Shown one piece after another: positions 44,901 through 57,684 of a stretch of DNA of 64,000 nucleotides (its first letter is position 1; every line of letters begins with the position of its first letter). The notes under the pieces were generated by a model that was given only the letters and a program-made list of their open reading frames with translations, did not search any database and was not told the DNA's origin. The DNA is from Nicotiana tabacum (taxonomy: Eukaryota; Streptophyta; Magnoliopsida; Solanales; Solanaceae): positions 72,013,291-72,077,290 of the forward strand of contig NC_134080.1 of the NCBI RefSeq assembly GCF_000715075.1, given 5' to 3'. The translations under genes and the position numbers were made by a program.

Positions 44901-46924
44901 TTACAAAACTACTCCAGGTGCCCATGGGACATCAGTCGGTCTTGCCGCAGGCCTACGTGCAAGGTCTCTTTGGAGACGATCCACATCATCCATTATCTGA
45001 CGAACAAAATTCATCACTGCAGCGAAGAAGGTGGATCGAGTCATATCCTCGTACTCATGGCATTTCATGACGATGTAGTCAGCAATTGCTCTAACCCTTT
45101 CTCTAATGATGCCTTTCTCTTGGACCAGACGTCCAATTTGTTGAGATCTAGCTTCCAGAACTTGGGTGTCATTATGGCTTTGCTTCTGCAACTGTTCCAT
45201 ATCCTCTTCCAGTGGGGCCATTAATGCATAACAATGTTCTCTCTCTGCCTTGAAGTTCTTTGTCTGTTTAGCCATTCCATTCTCGAGGGCAGTTAGCTTC
45301 TTCTTTAGATATTACGACCTCTCTATCATATTTTCCTATCAATTGCTGAACATACACGTCCTTCTACGTTCTTCGCCAACTGTGCCTGGGCTCTTTCCAG
45401 ATTACTTTCGGATTTTTCCAAATCAGTCCCATACTCACACACTTTCCGCCTAAGACTGTTTATAAGTCTTTCATTTGCTTGGCTCCTTCCCGGGTTTTCA
45501 GTAGCCATCTTTATTATTTGAATCTGTGCTCGAATAGCTTCATTTTCTTGGGCCATCTTCTTCTTTTCACCTTCATCTGTAGCGGCTTGCAAACCACTAT
45601 CAAATTTAAGATCCCGGATTTGCCCTTCCAACTTGCTTACGGTGGCCATGTATTCATTTTCTTTGGTCAGCCAATCCCATTGTTCCTGTGATGCTTCAAC
45701 AAATTCTTGGAGGTGGGGTCTCTTAGCTGGTCTCCCAAACTCAACACTCCTTTTATACCAAGCAAGGTACCCTGACGAGACTTCACCCCTGGATAAATCA
45801 TGTACTCGGGTGTTCGCTATCAAATATTGGTACTCACTCCAGATCTGGCGAACCATTAATTCATGAAATTGGCCATTAGAGCGGATCTCAACCGCATGAA
45901 TGCTAAGGTCTTCGTCCTTTAGGACTATTTGGCATCTTCCCAGCTGTCTCAAAACCCGGTACGGGGCATAAGGTTAGATACTTCTGAGACCCACTAGGAG
46001 AAAGTGAGGACCGGTGGCAGGCATGTATATAATCTCATTAACAGGAAGCCAACCCAATGTTCACTCTATCTGATCTGCAGTTATGGAGCAGAGGCGGGAT
46101 ATCCAATCTACCACCCCTTCTGGCATCTTGAACACATTGACCCTTGTATCAAACTCCTCTATTCAGCTTTTCCCTATAGATCCGTAATTCATGTATCGAG
46201 GATGATGACACAGATGCTCAATCATCTACATTTGTAGTAACAAATTGCATCCTTTGAAAAATCTACCCCTGCTTTGCAAGCTATGAGAGCTCAAAATATT
46301 TCTGATACTATCATCGGTGCGAGGGTGCTCTTGGTATTGGTAATCAAAGTATTAACGACTCCAGCTACCCATAGATCAATATTCCCGTCTTTCCTAGGAA
46401 ACAATAGAAGACCTAAGAATGCCACCATGAAAGCGAAACATCTATGCTCTTCCCACTTCGGTCGGTTCCCTTTACTACAGATTCTTCTTTCCGGGTTTTC
46501 AAATCCCCCTATATGCCTGTATTGCCGGTATATGAAGTGTAGAATGGAAAACCCACTTGCCAAATCTGCATACTGGACCTGCCTGCTTATTTTTAACAAA
46601 TCCAGAAACTTGTGAGGGGTGACGTCCTTGGGGCGACCAGGTATTTATGTCTCATACCCTCGGTACTCCCAGCATAACCTGCTATCTCTTCCAAAGTAGG
46701 TGTGAGTTCGAAGTCCGAGAAATGCAGAACGTTATGAGCTGGGTCCCAAAATGTCACCAGTGCTTTTATTATGTCTTCCCTAGGCCTGATGTTTAATAAT
46801 CCAGTGAGAGCAAGTAATGGTTGACCATGTCTTTTCCTTGCTTACCCAAATCTTCCCACCATATGCGTAGTTCCAACGGGGTCTTGGTCATAAACTTCAT
46901 TGGTAAGTTTTGACTTGTGCTCAT
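44901..46924 (-). pseudogene. D ORF1 (Ogre-specific protein)
   Basis: Starts MSTSQNLPMKFMTKTPLELR at 46924. N-terminal blocks LLNIRPREDIIKALVTFWD, FELTPTLEEIAGY, then GFSILHFIYRQY and FLGLLLFPRKDGNIDLWVAG match C's ORF1. The C-terminal part (45952-44901) is charged and coiled-coil-like: YLAWYKRSVEFGRP, SKLEGQIRDLKFDSG, KKKMAQENEAIRAQIQIIK, RVRAIADYIVMKCHEYEDM. It ends PWAPGVVL. Breaks lie near 46800, 46613, 46150 and 45326. An ORF upstream of gag is characteristic of Ogre; the function is unknown. Confidence 0.75.
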
Positions 46925-47949
46925 TCTGCACATTTAGATTAAGGTGATTGGTTTAAAACAAAGTGAATTTTATTAAAACTGATAAAAAGGGGTCATTTTA
47001 CAAAATTCAAAATTCAAATAAACACGGCCACTTTTGCAAATACGGCCCTTCAACACTTCAAAGGGAAGATATTAGGATTGTGTATGCTAGGTGGCCAAAA
47101 ATAAAACCGTTGGTGGCTATTCTTGCAAAAACGGCCTTTCAGCGCCCCATCGGGGCATTCGGCTATTTAGACAAAAACGGCATCACCCGCTTTATTTTTG
47201 ACAACCATGACGACATTTTCATATCTTGGGGTTATTTTTGAAAAAGCGGGGCTCGACCCGATGAGGGTTGCCTACGTATCCCACATCCGGTGAGAATCAA
47301 ACCCGCATAGTTTGGTTAGTTTTGACGCAACATAAACATGAAGTATTTTGAAATAATTTTCCTTTCTTTCTATTTCTTTTTTTCTCTCTCTTTTTTTCCA
47401 AAATTTCGGAAGAGTTTCGGTATATTTTGTACACCAGTTTTTCAAAGTGGTAATTATCTCTCTCATACCTTAATTTTGGTTTTTCTTGATTTTCCTTCCC
47501 TATCCTAGAAGCTGGTCAACATGCAAACCGAAATAAATAATTGTACAAGTAGCACGTTAAAATGTATCAGGATAGTCTTTTGATTTTTGGGTATACCTGT
47601 CTTAGACGAACCCAACTCCTGTGTTGAGTCCCCAAAGTCAAATGAACATGATGCAAACAAGTGTTCCTACTAGGGATCCAGCATGAGGCTGTGTTATCTA
47701 GGTTTAAAACTTGGGTGTGTTGTTCTAGACTTGGTTTACCCGAGCGGACAACTCGAGCCGCAGGAGGCTACGAACCAATAATATACAATAGTTTATATAC
47801 TGTTCAAATAATATCAAAGCGGCAAAACACGATATTTAGCACATTAGGCCCAAACATGTAATAAACAATCAGATAATAAATAAAAGCCATTTATAAAAGT
47901 TATTCTAAGCTCGAATTATTGAACCATAAACCAAAAGTTCTAGGTTTTT
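46925..47949 (-). other. D untranslated leader
   Basis: Between primer-binding site and ORF1. It has two similar blocks around CAAAAACGGC (47040-47190) and a pyrimidine-rich run (47370-47400). No gene seen. Confidence 0.5.
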
Positions 47950-47974
47950 TGATCCCCAGCGGAGTCGCCAGAGC
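47950..47974 (-). other. D primer-binding site
   Basis: Minus strand: LTR end GTGTGACA, GCTC, then TGGCGACTCCGCTGGGGATC. Matches the type described for Ogre-like elements; the exact tRNA (reported as tRNA-Arg for Ogre, from memory) was not checked. Confidence 0.85.
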
Positions 47975-50900
47975 TGTCACACCTCCTTTTACACCCGAGG
48001 GGGGATATAAGGAAGTTTTTCCAATTTAAGTGATATTATTCGATATGAGATTATTTTATTTAATTTTCAGAGTCGCCACTTGGGATAATTTAATTGGTGT
48101 CCCAAGTAACCGATTTATTTTAAATCCCAAATCGAGGAGAGTTTTGACCTTATTTAAAAGTCTACGAAACCATAAATTCTAGATAAGAAATTTTGTTAAC
48201 CCGGGAGAAGGTGTTAAGCATGCCCGGGTTCCATGGTTCGAGCACGGTTGCTTACACTATTAAAATTGGCCTAATTATCTGATTTACTACATGTTTTAAA
48301 CCTAGTGTACTTTTTAAAACTTTTAAAACCACTTTTAATTATTTTATGGAATTATTCTAGAACAAGTTACAATTTTCGTACACTTGTTTGTTTGATACAT
48401 ATTGCGAATCATGTCACGGGAACCATACCCACGATATATAACATGTTTAATTTATTAACGTTATTAGAAGTTGCGGCTGGGTCACATAAATGTACCCCCG
48501 AATTTGGAAATTAGGTATCACAACTATGTCACAGGAACCGTACATGTAGCTATGCTGATTTTATTATAAACACGCCTAAAGCAAACTATGATTGTTCAAA
48601 GTATTTACTACACTAGTTATGATATTAATGTGAGGGCCATAGATTAGGGGATTCATTTGTGATTGGCACGCCTCGATTATTTTGAAAGATTTGTACTTAA
48701 TTAAAGCAAACTAAGGATGTTCATATTCAAAACTATCTTGAAATTCAATATAAAGCTATTAATTAATTCACGTGTTTTGGGGTATATGTGTTGGAACTTT
48801 AATCATTTTTGATAAGGAAAAGTGGGGCCAGCAATAGCCCATTAGTTATTTGGTTAGGGATCGATCAACGTTTGAAGCTGCATTGGGTTTGGAATTTGGC
48901 CCGATCCGATTTTTAAAACCAAAGCTGGCCCATGTTGGGATTCCATTAGGCGGACCCAGTCACAACTATTTATTGGCTAGGCCTATCTACCTTTACGTTT
49001 TAACCCAAACTCACATAATATATACGTTTGCCAAAATTTGTAGATCAATTTGTTTTTATGCAAGAAAATCATAATTAACAATACAATTCAAGTTTTGAAA
49101 TTACAATACACATGATTTGCATGACATCAGGGACATGCATTTATACTATAGCTCACAAGGGAACCTTTATAACTGAGCCAAGTTATTGGGTTTAATGCCT
49201 AGGCCCAACGTCCTAGGCCAAGACTTGTCGAGGTTTTTTTTCCCATCTGGGCTCAATAGCAAGTCTGGCCCAGCTAGAATCGCAGAAACATGCCTTTTAT
49301 TCTTGAAGATCTGGCCCATAGCCTTGGCCATTTCACCACTATGCTTACGAAAATACCATAACAAAATAATTACACTCCTACCAACAGTTGATTTAATCTC
49401 ATTACATAAAATCAGAACCTAACTCATTACAGTACTCCGGATGAAAATAAAGCTTTCCAAAATCAGAACATTACATTATTACATATTAAATACATAAATT
49501 ACTATATTAACAACTATTCTATTACAACTTCCATGTAATTAATAACTTAATGAACACCTGCCTCTTTTAGACATGATTTATCCATCAAATCTTGGTTCAA
49601 CACATGAAAATATCAAATTCAGCATGTTACCAACAGTAGAATTTCAACTCTTAGCTTTTGAACCTGCTGATTTGGCCAAGTAGTGGCCAAATCCACAAGT
49701 TATATCTCATGGTTAGCAAACAAAACTTAAATGAAATCAAGTAAACAATATATTATTCATTTAACAGAAGAAAAAGGGAAGAAGTGACTTTAATGAACAT
49801 CATCCAGAATCAGCATTAACATGCAGAATATTTTGCTAAAGATACATCTTCAAACAAGGTTATTTTTAAGAGGAAAACTACAAAGCATCAATGTATTAAC
49901 TAGGCTATTCATACAAAATTACTTCTAGCTTTAAACTCACATAATTAAGACTAATCAAATCCATATCAATGTAAACTACAACTAGCATGAAAATATACTC
50001 ATTTTTTCACATATAATTTGCAGCTCTAGTCTTGTATCATTTAAACAAGCATTACATGAAGAAGGCTGAAGTCAGTACCTTGAACAAAACAACAACAAAC
50101 AGATGAAGAGCTGGCTGAAAATTAGAAAAATGGAGCAACACCAAAGCAGAAATAGCAGCAACCCAGAAGCACAACCAGAAAACCAAGAACCAGCACGTCA
50201 AAATACCTAGAAAATTAGAGTACCAAAAAATAACCTTTCTACCCTAGAAAACTGAAGTTTTTCCAGAAAAATTACAGGGATTTGTTCCTTGTATTCTGAA
50301 TGTTTTTAAAGTGCAGAGATGCTGATTAATGTGTGTGTGTGTGAGTGTGTAGTTTTCTTTTCTTTTTATAGAGTGTATATCCTAAATGGCATAAAAAAAT
50401 ATTCCACCCTAATTCTTGGATAGTACAGCATATTGACAGAGGATAAAATATCCAGCTGTCCATTTTCAGCATCTTTTCAAACCAATTTTGGACAGCAGGT
50501 ACATTTCTAGAACCTTCTTCTTTTAGATTTTTATTTTCTAAAGTTCTGAAATCCCCAAAAGTTTTTCTTTAGTTTAATTAGGTCCCTACAAGTTCCTAGT
50601 GAGTTACAAATCATGGCAAACAAAGACCAGGTCAGAAAGGAATCAGAGTCCAAATCCAAATGACAAACATAGTTGAAATGATGCAATTTTAAACCCTAAA
50701 ATTGACCAAATCAATAAATAATAGTGTTCATCTAATTAAACCTAAGTCAAGCTAGATTTAAACGACTAATGCACCTAAACAGTAATCAAACCAGAATTAA
50801 AAATGGAACTGCTAAGACAGACTAGAAATTAACCTAAAACAAACACTGAACATAAGATAGAACATGGAAGAAACAGAAGCATCATTTTTGTATCAAAACT

Positions 50901-52252
50901 AAAAGTAAACCCTAATTAAACCAAATTCATGCAATTGAAGATAGATTTCAAATACTAAAATTCCAGCATGCTTTAATTAATCTAATAACCAGATGCCAAA
51001 TAAACAGACAAAATAAACGTGAAGAATAGGAAACCTAAAATTGCAAACCTACAACATACAGCTAAAAAAGAAGGAAGACGAAAGAGACGAAATCAAAAAG
51101 AAAAATGAAAAAGGGTTTACCAAGGACTTGCTTCAAATTTTGATCAATTAAGGACTTCGGACAAGCTTCAACGGTGTGAAATGAACTTGAACTACCATTA
51201 ATCGACTATTCTCAACAAGAACAATCGACTAATGGAAATTTTGGGTTCAAACATGCTAAAAATTGACTGGATAATAGAAAAATAGAAAAACTAGGGTTTA
51301 GCTTTTTAGATCTAAAATTCGAGGATTCTAGGATTATTTGAAAGAAACAGTTGGGATATATGGGAAAAAGAGGTAAAGATGGTTGTGTGGTGTGAGTATG
51401 GCGATGTTTGGGTCAACTAGGGTTATGGTCTAATTTTTAGATCTAAAATTGGTGGATTTGGGTTGTGATTTTGGGGAAATGGACAGTGGGATAGTGTAGA
51501 GGGGAGGCTAGGGATTGTGGAGGGTGAATTTGGGTGGAATTGGTGAAGCTCTGCCGTCGTAGGGTGATTTCCGGGCGGCGGAGCGGGCGAGGGAATGAGG
51601 GGGTGGCTAGGGTTTGCAGCAGAGAGGGATATGGATGAAATGAAATGGATCTCTAAGGCCAATAGGGGGTGGGGTTTCGAACAGTTTTAAGGTAATTAGG
51701 TAACCAGTTCCGAGCCGTTGGATCAAATGAATCCAACGGCTGAGATGAAAGATTGGGGTAAACGGGGTCGTTTTGGGGGCTGGGGCACTGGACCGGGTAT
51801 GGAAGGGTTTTGGGCTTGGGTTTGGACCGATTTTGGGTATAAAAGTTAGCCCAATTTCAAATTAAATCCCTTTTTCTTCAAATTCTTGTCTTATCTATTT
51901 ATAATACTTACAAAAATTAGTTAATGCTAAATTAATGAATAGAAAATCTCTAATCTAAAATTAAACACTAAAAAAGTAAAAATGAGAAAAATTTGTGATT
52001 TTTCATTTTAATGAAATAATTAATTAACTAATTAATCCTAAAATATGAACACAAAGTCTAATATGCGATGCATGATATTTTTGATATTTTTGGGGCATTT
52101 CATGATTTTTATAAAAATTAAACGTACACAAAAATGCAACAATTAATAAAATCCTACAAATATCATATAAAATGGCAAATAATTGGGAAAAAAAATCTAT
52201 TTCTTTAATTTAATAGGAGTATGTTGAATAGGGCAAAAATCATATGCTCACA
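47975..52252 (-). repeat. D 5' LTR (4278 bp)
   Basis: TGTCACACC at 47975 to GCTCACA at 52252; collinear with 19408-23783. Followed by the AAAGT duplication (52253-52257). Contains the inverted repeat at 51715-51739. Confidence 0.94.
51715..51739. repeat. CCGTTGGAT inverted repeat in D 5' LTR
   Basis: CCGTTGGAT, seven-base loop, ATCCAACGG: a perfect 9-bp stem. Confidence 0.8.
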
Positions 52253-53253
52253 AAAGTATTAACAGGATCACAGATTCACAACCTTAATTGGAACTTCTAT
52301 GATTATTAACAAGATTGCAAATGAACAGACTGCAATTAAAACTTCTAAAGTCATTAACAAAGTCCTAGATTCCAAAAGTTTGTTTAGAACTTCTAAGAGT
52401 ACTAACAGAATCTCAGGCTATCAGTCCTGCTTAACTTTAAGATCAATGGCATAATCACTTCTTTCCAAGAGTTTTAATTTCATAGTAATCTCATTGAGAA
52501 CAAAACATTTTGTTATATTTAAGTAGTAGCAACAAAAGATTCTTTTAGAGTACACATGCCAAGTCTAATCAATTTAGGAGAGCTTAGTGTGGTTTCAAAG
52601 ATAATGTAGGTATGCATGTGATCATGAAGGGCAAGCAGAGGCATTGATAAACAAAAGGAGTGCAGGATCACAAGGACACAAACATGGGACACTTAGTAGG
52701 GGTCATATTATGAAAGTATTACTAACAATGTCACCACACGAGCTTAAAAAAGGGCCAGAGGATCATCACATTGGGGAAGCATGTCAAGTGAGTCTGGTAT
52801 GGGACTCCAGATACAGTGGAACTTAGCAAGCAGCACTTTAACTCAAAAAATGTGTCATCATAATTCAAATACATCTTATCCATACTTCATAGCTTAAACT
52901 AAGTGTAGAACAATCTCAGAATATACACAATGACCTAGCTAGCTTAGGGCATGCTTACATAAATAGTCATGAATTCAATCAAGTAATTAACAGAATCACT
53001 GAGGCATGTCAAAGAGACAAAACATGTTTAAAGATCATGAGCTAGTGATCTAAACCAAGGTAACAACCTGGTTTTCAACACTAAACATATTCATTCTTTG
53101 TTTAAGTCTAGGTTATTACAAAATGCAAAATGACATTCAAGACAGATTAGCATAACCATCATAGTAGTACTAGTTAAATGTTAAAGAGGTCTAAAACTAG
53201 ATATTAGGAACATTAAGAAGTTCTTTAATCATTTTCAAAGTCAAGAGTAGACT
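52253..53253 (-). repeat. C 5' LTR, segment 3 of 4 (with end of minisatellite)
   Basis: Begins with D's right target duplication, then the degenerate 50-60-bp repeat resumes to about 52440, followed by AT-rich sequence with no gene. The last 32 bp (53222-53253, starting TCTTTAATCA) reappear at 57653-57684. Confidence 0.6.
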
Positions 53254-56200
53254 TGTCACGACCCTAAACCCAGACCCGGTCATGATGGCGCCTCTCATAA
53301 AGACAAAGCCAGCCAACTAGTCCTAATTCAAGTTTTAAACAGTTAAACATTAATAAACAGTCTAAGCATGAGTAAATAAACCAAAGACTAAGCAAAAGAT
53401 TTTATAATGTGCGAAATACAGCCCAAACACAGCCTGATACCGGGATGTCACAAGTCACGAGAATCTACTAGGGTCTAAATACAACTGAAAAGTCTGAAAT
53501 GTAAAAAATACAGACTAATGAAATAAAGTGGGAGAAAAGCAGTGCTGCGAACGCCGTCAGCTATCTTGCTAAACTCCGATGACTCTGCTTCCAGTCAGCC
53601 AATACCCGTTACCAGGTTCAGAAATACCTAAATTTGCACACAAGGTGCAGGGAGTAAAGTGAGTACTCCAACTCAGTGAGTAATAATCATAACTAAAGTC
53701 TAAATGGTAAGAAACCACGAAAAGTGCATCAATATGTTGTATAGAAGCAGTACAAAACCAATAAAAAAGCAATGAAGCTGAAAAATCTCTTAAAAATATC
53801 TTAGCTCAGTTTAACTTCTTTGAAAATGACTTTTTAACAGTTACGCAAATAAATGCCAAACAATTAGTGCAGATGAGCACAGAAAATCTGCCCCTCAGGC
53901 ACAAATACACAATTAAACAGGTAAATGACAGGCAAATAAGAAAGATAAGCACATAAGGTTCGCCCCTCGGGCACAGTGTCAACAATCCGCCTCTCGAGCA
54001 ATATCTCAGAACAATACCATCCCCTCGGGCAATCACATAGAAAAATACTAGCCCCTCGGGCTATATCTCACATCACAATGGGTACCCGCGCTCACTAGGG
54101 TGTGCAGACTACTAGAGGGGCCCCTTACGGCCCAAACGCAATATCAAGCCACCTCGTGGCATCATAAATAGGCTATCGAGCTCGTATCAATATCAACAAG
54201 CCACCTCATGGCGTACATATCTCAGGCCCTCGGCCTCATAATCAAATCAGTGTATCACCGCTACGGCGTGTAGCCCGACCTAGAAGATATCCTCACAACA
54301 CAGGCCCTCGGCCTTACTTAGTCAAAAATCACATAAGCCTCTCGTGCAACAGTAAAACAGTGTTTCTCAGCCCAAAACATCATTTAAATATCATTTGAGT
54401 ATTAAAACTGAGTGAACATGGCTGAGTTTTGAAAAACAGAGGAAAATAACATGACTGAGTTCAAGTATAAAGTCAAAACAGTGAAGCAATATCAAAAATA
54501 ATGATGATAGCAAATAGATTTCAGTCAAATATACGGTAAAATCATCAATTGGGACGGACCAGATGACAATCCTCAACAGTGCACGACCCCACGCTCGTCA
54601 CCAAGCGTGTGCCTCACCTCAATATAGCACTACGATGTGCAATCCGGGGTTTCAAACTCTCGGAACATCATTTACAATCATTACTCACCTCAATCCAGTC
54701 CAAACTCTAGATCACGATGCCTTACCCACACGAATTGACCTCCGGATGCTCCAAATCTAACCATAATCAGTACATAATCATTGAAATATGCAAAGGGAAC
54801 GAAGCCCACTCGAAAATATCAAATTTTACATCAAAATCCCAAAATTGCTCAAACTCGGCCCACGTCTCGGAATCTGATAATATTAACATCAATGGAATCC
54901 TCATCCTCACACGAGTCTATACATATCAAGAACATAAAAATCGGACCTCAAATGGCCCCTCAAATACCCACTCAAAGGTCTCTTAATCTCAAGCCCTAAT
55001 TACCCATTTTTGCTACTGATTTTTCCATGGATTTCAATCTTACAATGATAGAATTCATCATAAAAACAAGTTTAGGGACCAAAAAGCTTACCTCCATGAA
55101 ATACTATTGAATTCCCTCTTCAATTAGCTCTCCCAAACTTCAAAATTGGCCAACAATGGAGGTACTTAGCCTCAAAATCGTGGAATAGCCCTATTAAATC
55201 ATTCTGCACAGGCATAAAAATCCTTCTTCGCGAACGCGATCAAAGCCTCGCGTTCGCGAAGCACAAAATTATTTTGACCAAATTTCCTTCACCACGAACG
55301 CGTCCTACCATTGGAGAACGCAAAGAATTGTCTCCCTAACCCAACACGAACGCGACTCCCTTTCCGCAAATGCGAAGAACAAATAAATCCTCAAACCCAG
55401 CTGCTCACTTCCCTTATGCGAACGCGGAGCCTCCCTAGCGAACGCGATACACGACGAACCCAGCCTTTCGCGAACGCGGAGCCTCCCTTGCGAACGCAAA
55501 AGCTAAAATCTCCACCTCACCAGCTAACCCTTCGCAAACGCGAGGGCCTACTCGTGAACGCGAAGTTCAAATGCCTGCAGCACTGAACATAAATTTTTCT
55601 GCAACTTTGCAAAACATGAAATGGTCCGATTGACCACTCGAAACTCACCCGAGGCCCTCGGGACCTCAACCAAACATGCCAGCATATCCCATAACCTCAT
55701 TCAAACTTGTTCCAACCATCGGAACGCTCAAAACAACATCAAAACACCAAATTCACATCAGATTCAAGCCTAAGAATTCCAAAACCTTCTAAATTACGCT
55801 TTCGATCAAAAACCCAACCAAACCACGTCTAAATGACCTGAAATTTTACACATATCCCAAATGACAGGACGGAGCTACTAAAACTCTCAGAATTCTATTC
55901 CGACCTCTATATCAAAATCTCGCTTACCAACCGAAAATTGCCAAAATATTAACTTCGCCAATTCAAGCCTAAATTTACTCCAAACCTCTAAAGCCCATTC
56001 TGATCACACTCCTAAGCCATAAATCACCTCTCAAAGCTAACCAAACCATCGAAACTCGCATCTGAGCCCTCTAACACATAAGTCAACATCCGATTGACTT
56101 TTCCAACTTAAACTCCCTTAAAAGAGACTAAGTGTCTCAAACCTTACCAAAATAATTCCGGATTCGATTCGACCAACCCGATACCATAAAACACAGATAA

Positions 56201-56270
56201 CAAAGAATAAAGAAGCAGAAATAGGGGAAACAAAGTGGTATCTCATGAGACGACTGGCCGGGTCATCACA
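53254..56270 (-). repeat. E left (3') LTR (3017 bp)
   Basis: TGTCACGACCC ... GGTCATCACA. Collinear with 57685-60758, but lacks about 60 bp present there at 58920-58980. Contains a CpG-rich cluster of GCGAACGCG motifs at 55225-55570. Confidence 0.93.
55225..55570. repeat. Cluster of GCGAACGCG motifs in E left LTR
   Basis: About ten variants of (TT)CGCGAACGCG(A) in 350 bp, several combining into TCGCGA palindromes. Irregular spacing, so not a simple tandem repeat. Confidence 0.7.
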
Positions 56271-56283
56271 TCCTCCCCAACTT
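56271..56283 (-). other. E polypurine tract
   Basis: Minus strand AAGTTGGGGAGGA directly before LTR start TGTGATGACCC; fixes orientation. Confidence 0.85.
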
Positions 56284-57652
56284 AAACAAATGTTCGTCCG
56301 CGAACGAATCAAGAAACATACCTAAAGCCTCAAACAGGTGAGGATATCTGCTCCGCCTCTCTCGCTCGATCTCCCAGGTAGCCTCCTCTACAGGCCGACC
56401 TCTCCATTGCACTTTCACTGAAGTTATATCCTTTTATCTCAATTTATGAACCTGACGACCCAAAATAGCTATTGGCTCGACATCATAGGTCAAATCATCA
56501 TCCAACTGAACCATATGAGACGGATCCCCAATATACTTCCGGAGCATAGAAACATGAAATACCGGATGCACACTCGACAAGCTGGGGGGCAAGGCAAGCT
56601 CATAAGCCACCTCCCCAATCCTCCCAAATCTCATAACACCCTTCATGGGTGAAACATTCAACAGAACCTTCTCGACAACCATGTAGGATGCATCTCTAAC
56701 CTTCCTGTTAGCATAACCCTTTTGCCGCGACTGCTCTGTATGAAAGCCTCTCCTGAATCACCTTCACCTTCTCCAAAGCATCCTGCACCAAATCAGTGCC
56801 CAATAGCCTAGTCTCACCAGGCTGGAACCAACCAACTGGAGATTTACACCGTCTCCCAAACAAAGCCTCATATGGAGCCACATGAATACTCGACTAGTAG
56901 CTGCTATTAAGAAAACTCTGCAAGCGGCAGAAACTAATCCCATGACCCTCCGAAATCAATGACACAAGCACATAACATGTCCTCTAATATCTGAATAGAG
57001 CGCTCGGACTACCCGTCCTTCTGAGGGACAAAAGTTATGCTCAACTCGACCTGAGTACCTAACTCCCGCTGTACAGACCTCCAAAACTACGATGTAAACT
57101 GAGTGCCCCGATCTGAAATGATGGAAACTGGGACACCATGCAAATGAACAATCTCCTGATATAGATCTCTGCCAACCTCTCTGAGGAATAGGTAGTACAC
57201 ATATGAATGAAGTGCGCGGACTTGGTCAGCCGATCCACAATCACCCAAATAGCATCGAACTTTCTCAAAGTCCATAGAAGTCCAACAACAAAGTCCATAG
57301 TGATCCTCTCCCATTTCCACTCAGGAATAACCATCAACTGAAGCAAACCACCCGGTCTCTGATGCTCATATTTCACCTGCTGACAATTGAGACACCGAGC
57401 CATAATTCCCGTAATATCTTTCTTCATTCTTCTCCACCAATAGTGCTGCCTCAAATCCTGATACATCTTCACGACACCCGGATGAATGGAATACCGCGAG
57501 CTATGGGCCTCCTCCAGAATCAACTCCCAAAGCCCATCTACATTGGGCACACAAATCCGGACCTGCATCCTCAGCACTCCATCATCTTCAATGGTCACAT
57601 CTCTAGCATCATCATGCCGAAATCTGTCTTTAAGACAAGCAAGTGCAGATCA
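56284..57652 (-). pseudogene. pol: E integrase (only remaining pol part)
   Basis: On the minus strand: HHCC finger AHSSRYSIHPG ... CLNCQQVK (complete); core WERITMDFVVG, VIVDRLTKSAHFI, then in another frame VSIISDRGTQFTS (second Asp), and DG-stop-SER with the third acidic residue (about 57020). Next come APYEALFGRRCKSPVGWF, GETRLLG and the C-terminal domain VSPMKGVMRFGRIGEVAYELALPP, HPVFHVSMLRKY, LTYDVEPIAILGRQVHKLR (56682-56434). It would insert element DNA; the C-terminal tail in this clade carries a chromodomain. Stops and frameshifts inactivate it. The reading frame simply ends at 57652 where the flank copy starts. Confidence 0.88.
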
Positions 57653-57684
57653 TCTTTAATCGTTTTCAAAGTCAAGAGTAGACT
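57653..57684. repeat. 32-bp copy of E's left flank inside E
   Basis: TCTTTAATC(G)TTTTCAAAG and TCAAGAGTAGACT, identical to 53222-53253 except one base. It sits between truncated integrase and the right LTR, where a primer-binding site should be. Confidence 0.9.

Larger units (their letters stand above)
19408..52252 (-). mobile_element. D: near-complete Ogre element, with A nested inside
   Basis: Ends TGTCACACC (19408) and GCTCACA (52252), with AAAGT on both sides. Length is 32,845 bp, or about 22.8 kb without A. In minus orientation: 4278-bp 5' LTR, primer-binding site, ORF1 (46924-44901), gag and protease (44260-40690), probable intron, RT, two RNase H domains and integrase (40494-37091), a repeat-rich 3' untranslated region, polypurine tract and 4376-bp 3' LTR. 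Giant LTRs, ORF1, intron before RT and dual RNase H are all traits described for Ogre. By hand count, about 13 mismatches occur in the first ~140 bp of the two LTRs, so it is not recent. Confidence 0.92.

Noticed and set aside
51423..51662. Pro-rich 79-codon frame in D's 5' LTR
   Set aside because: Follows base composition; no known domain and not kept intact in the other LTR.
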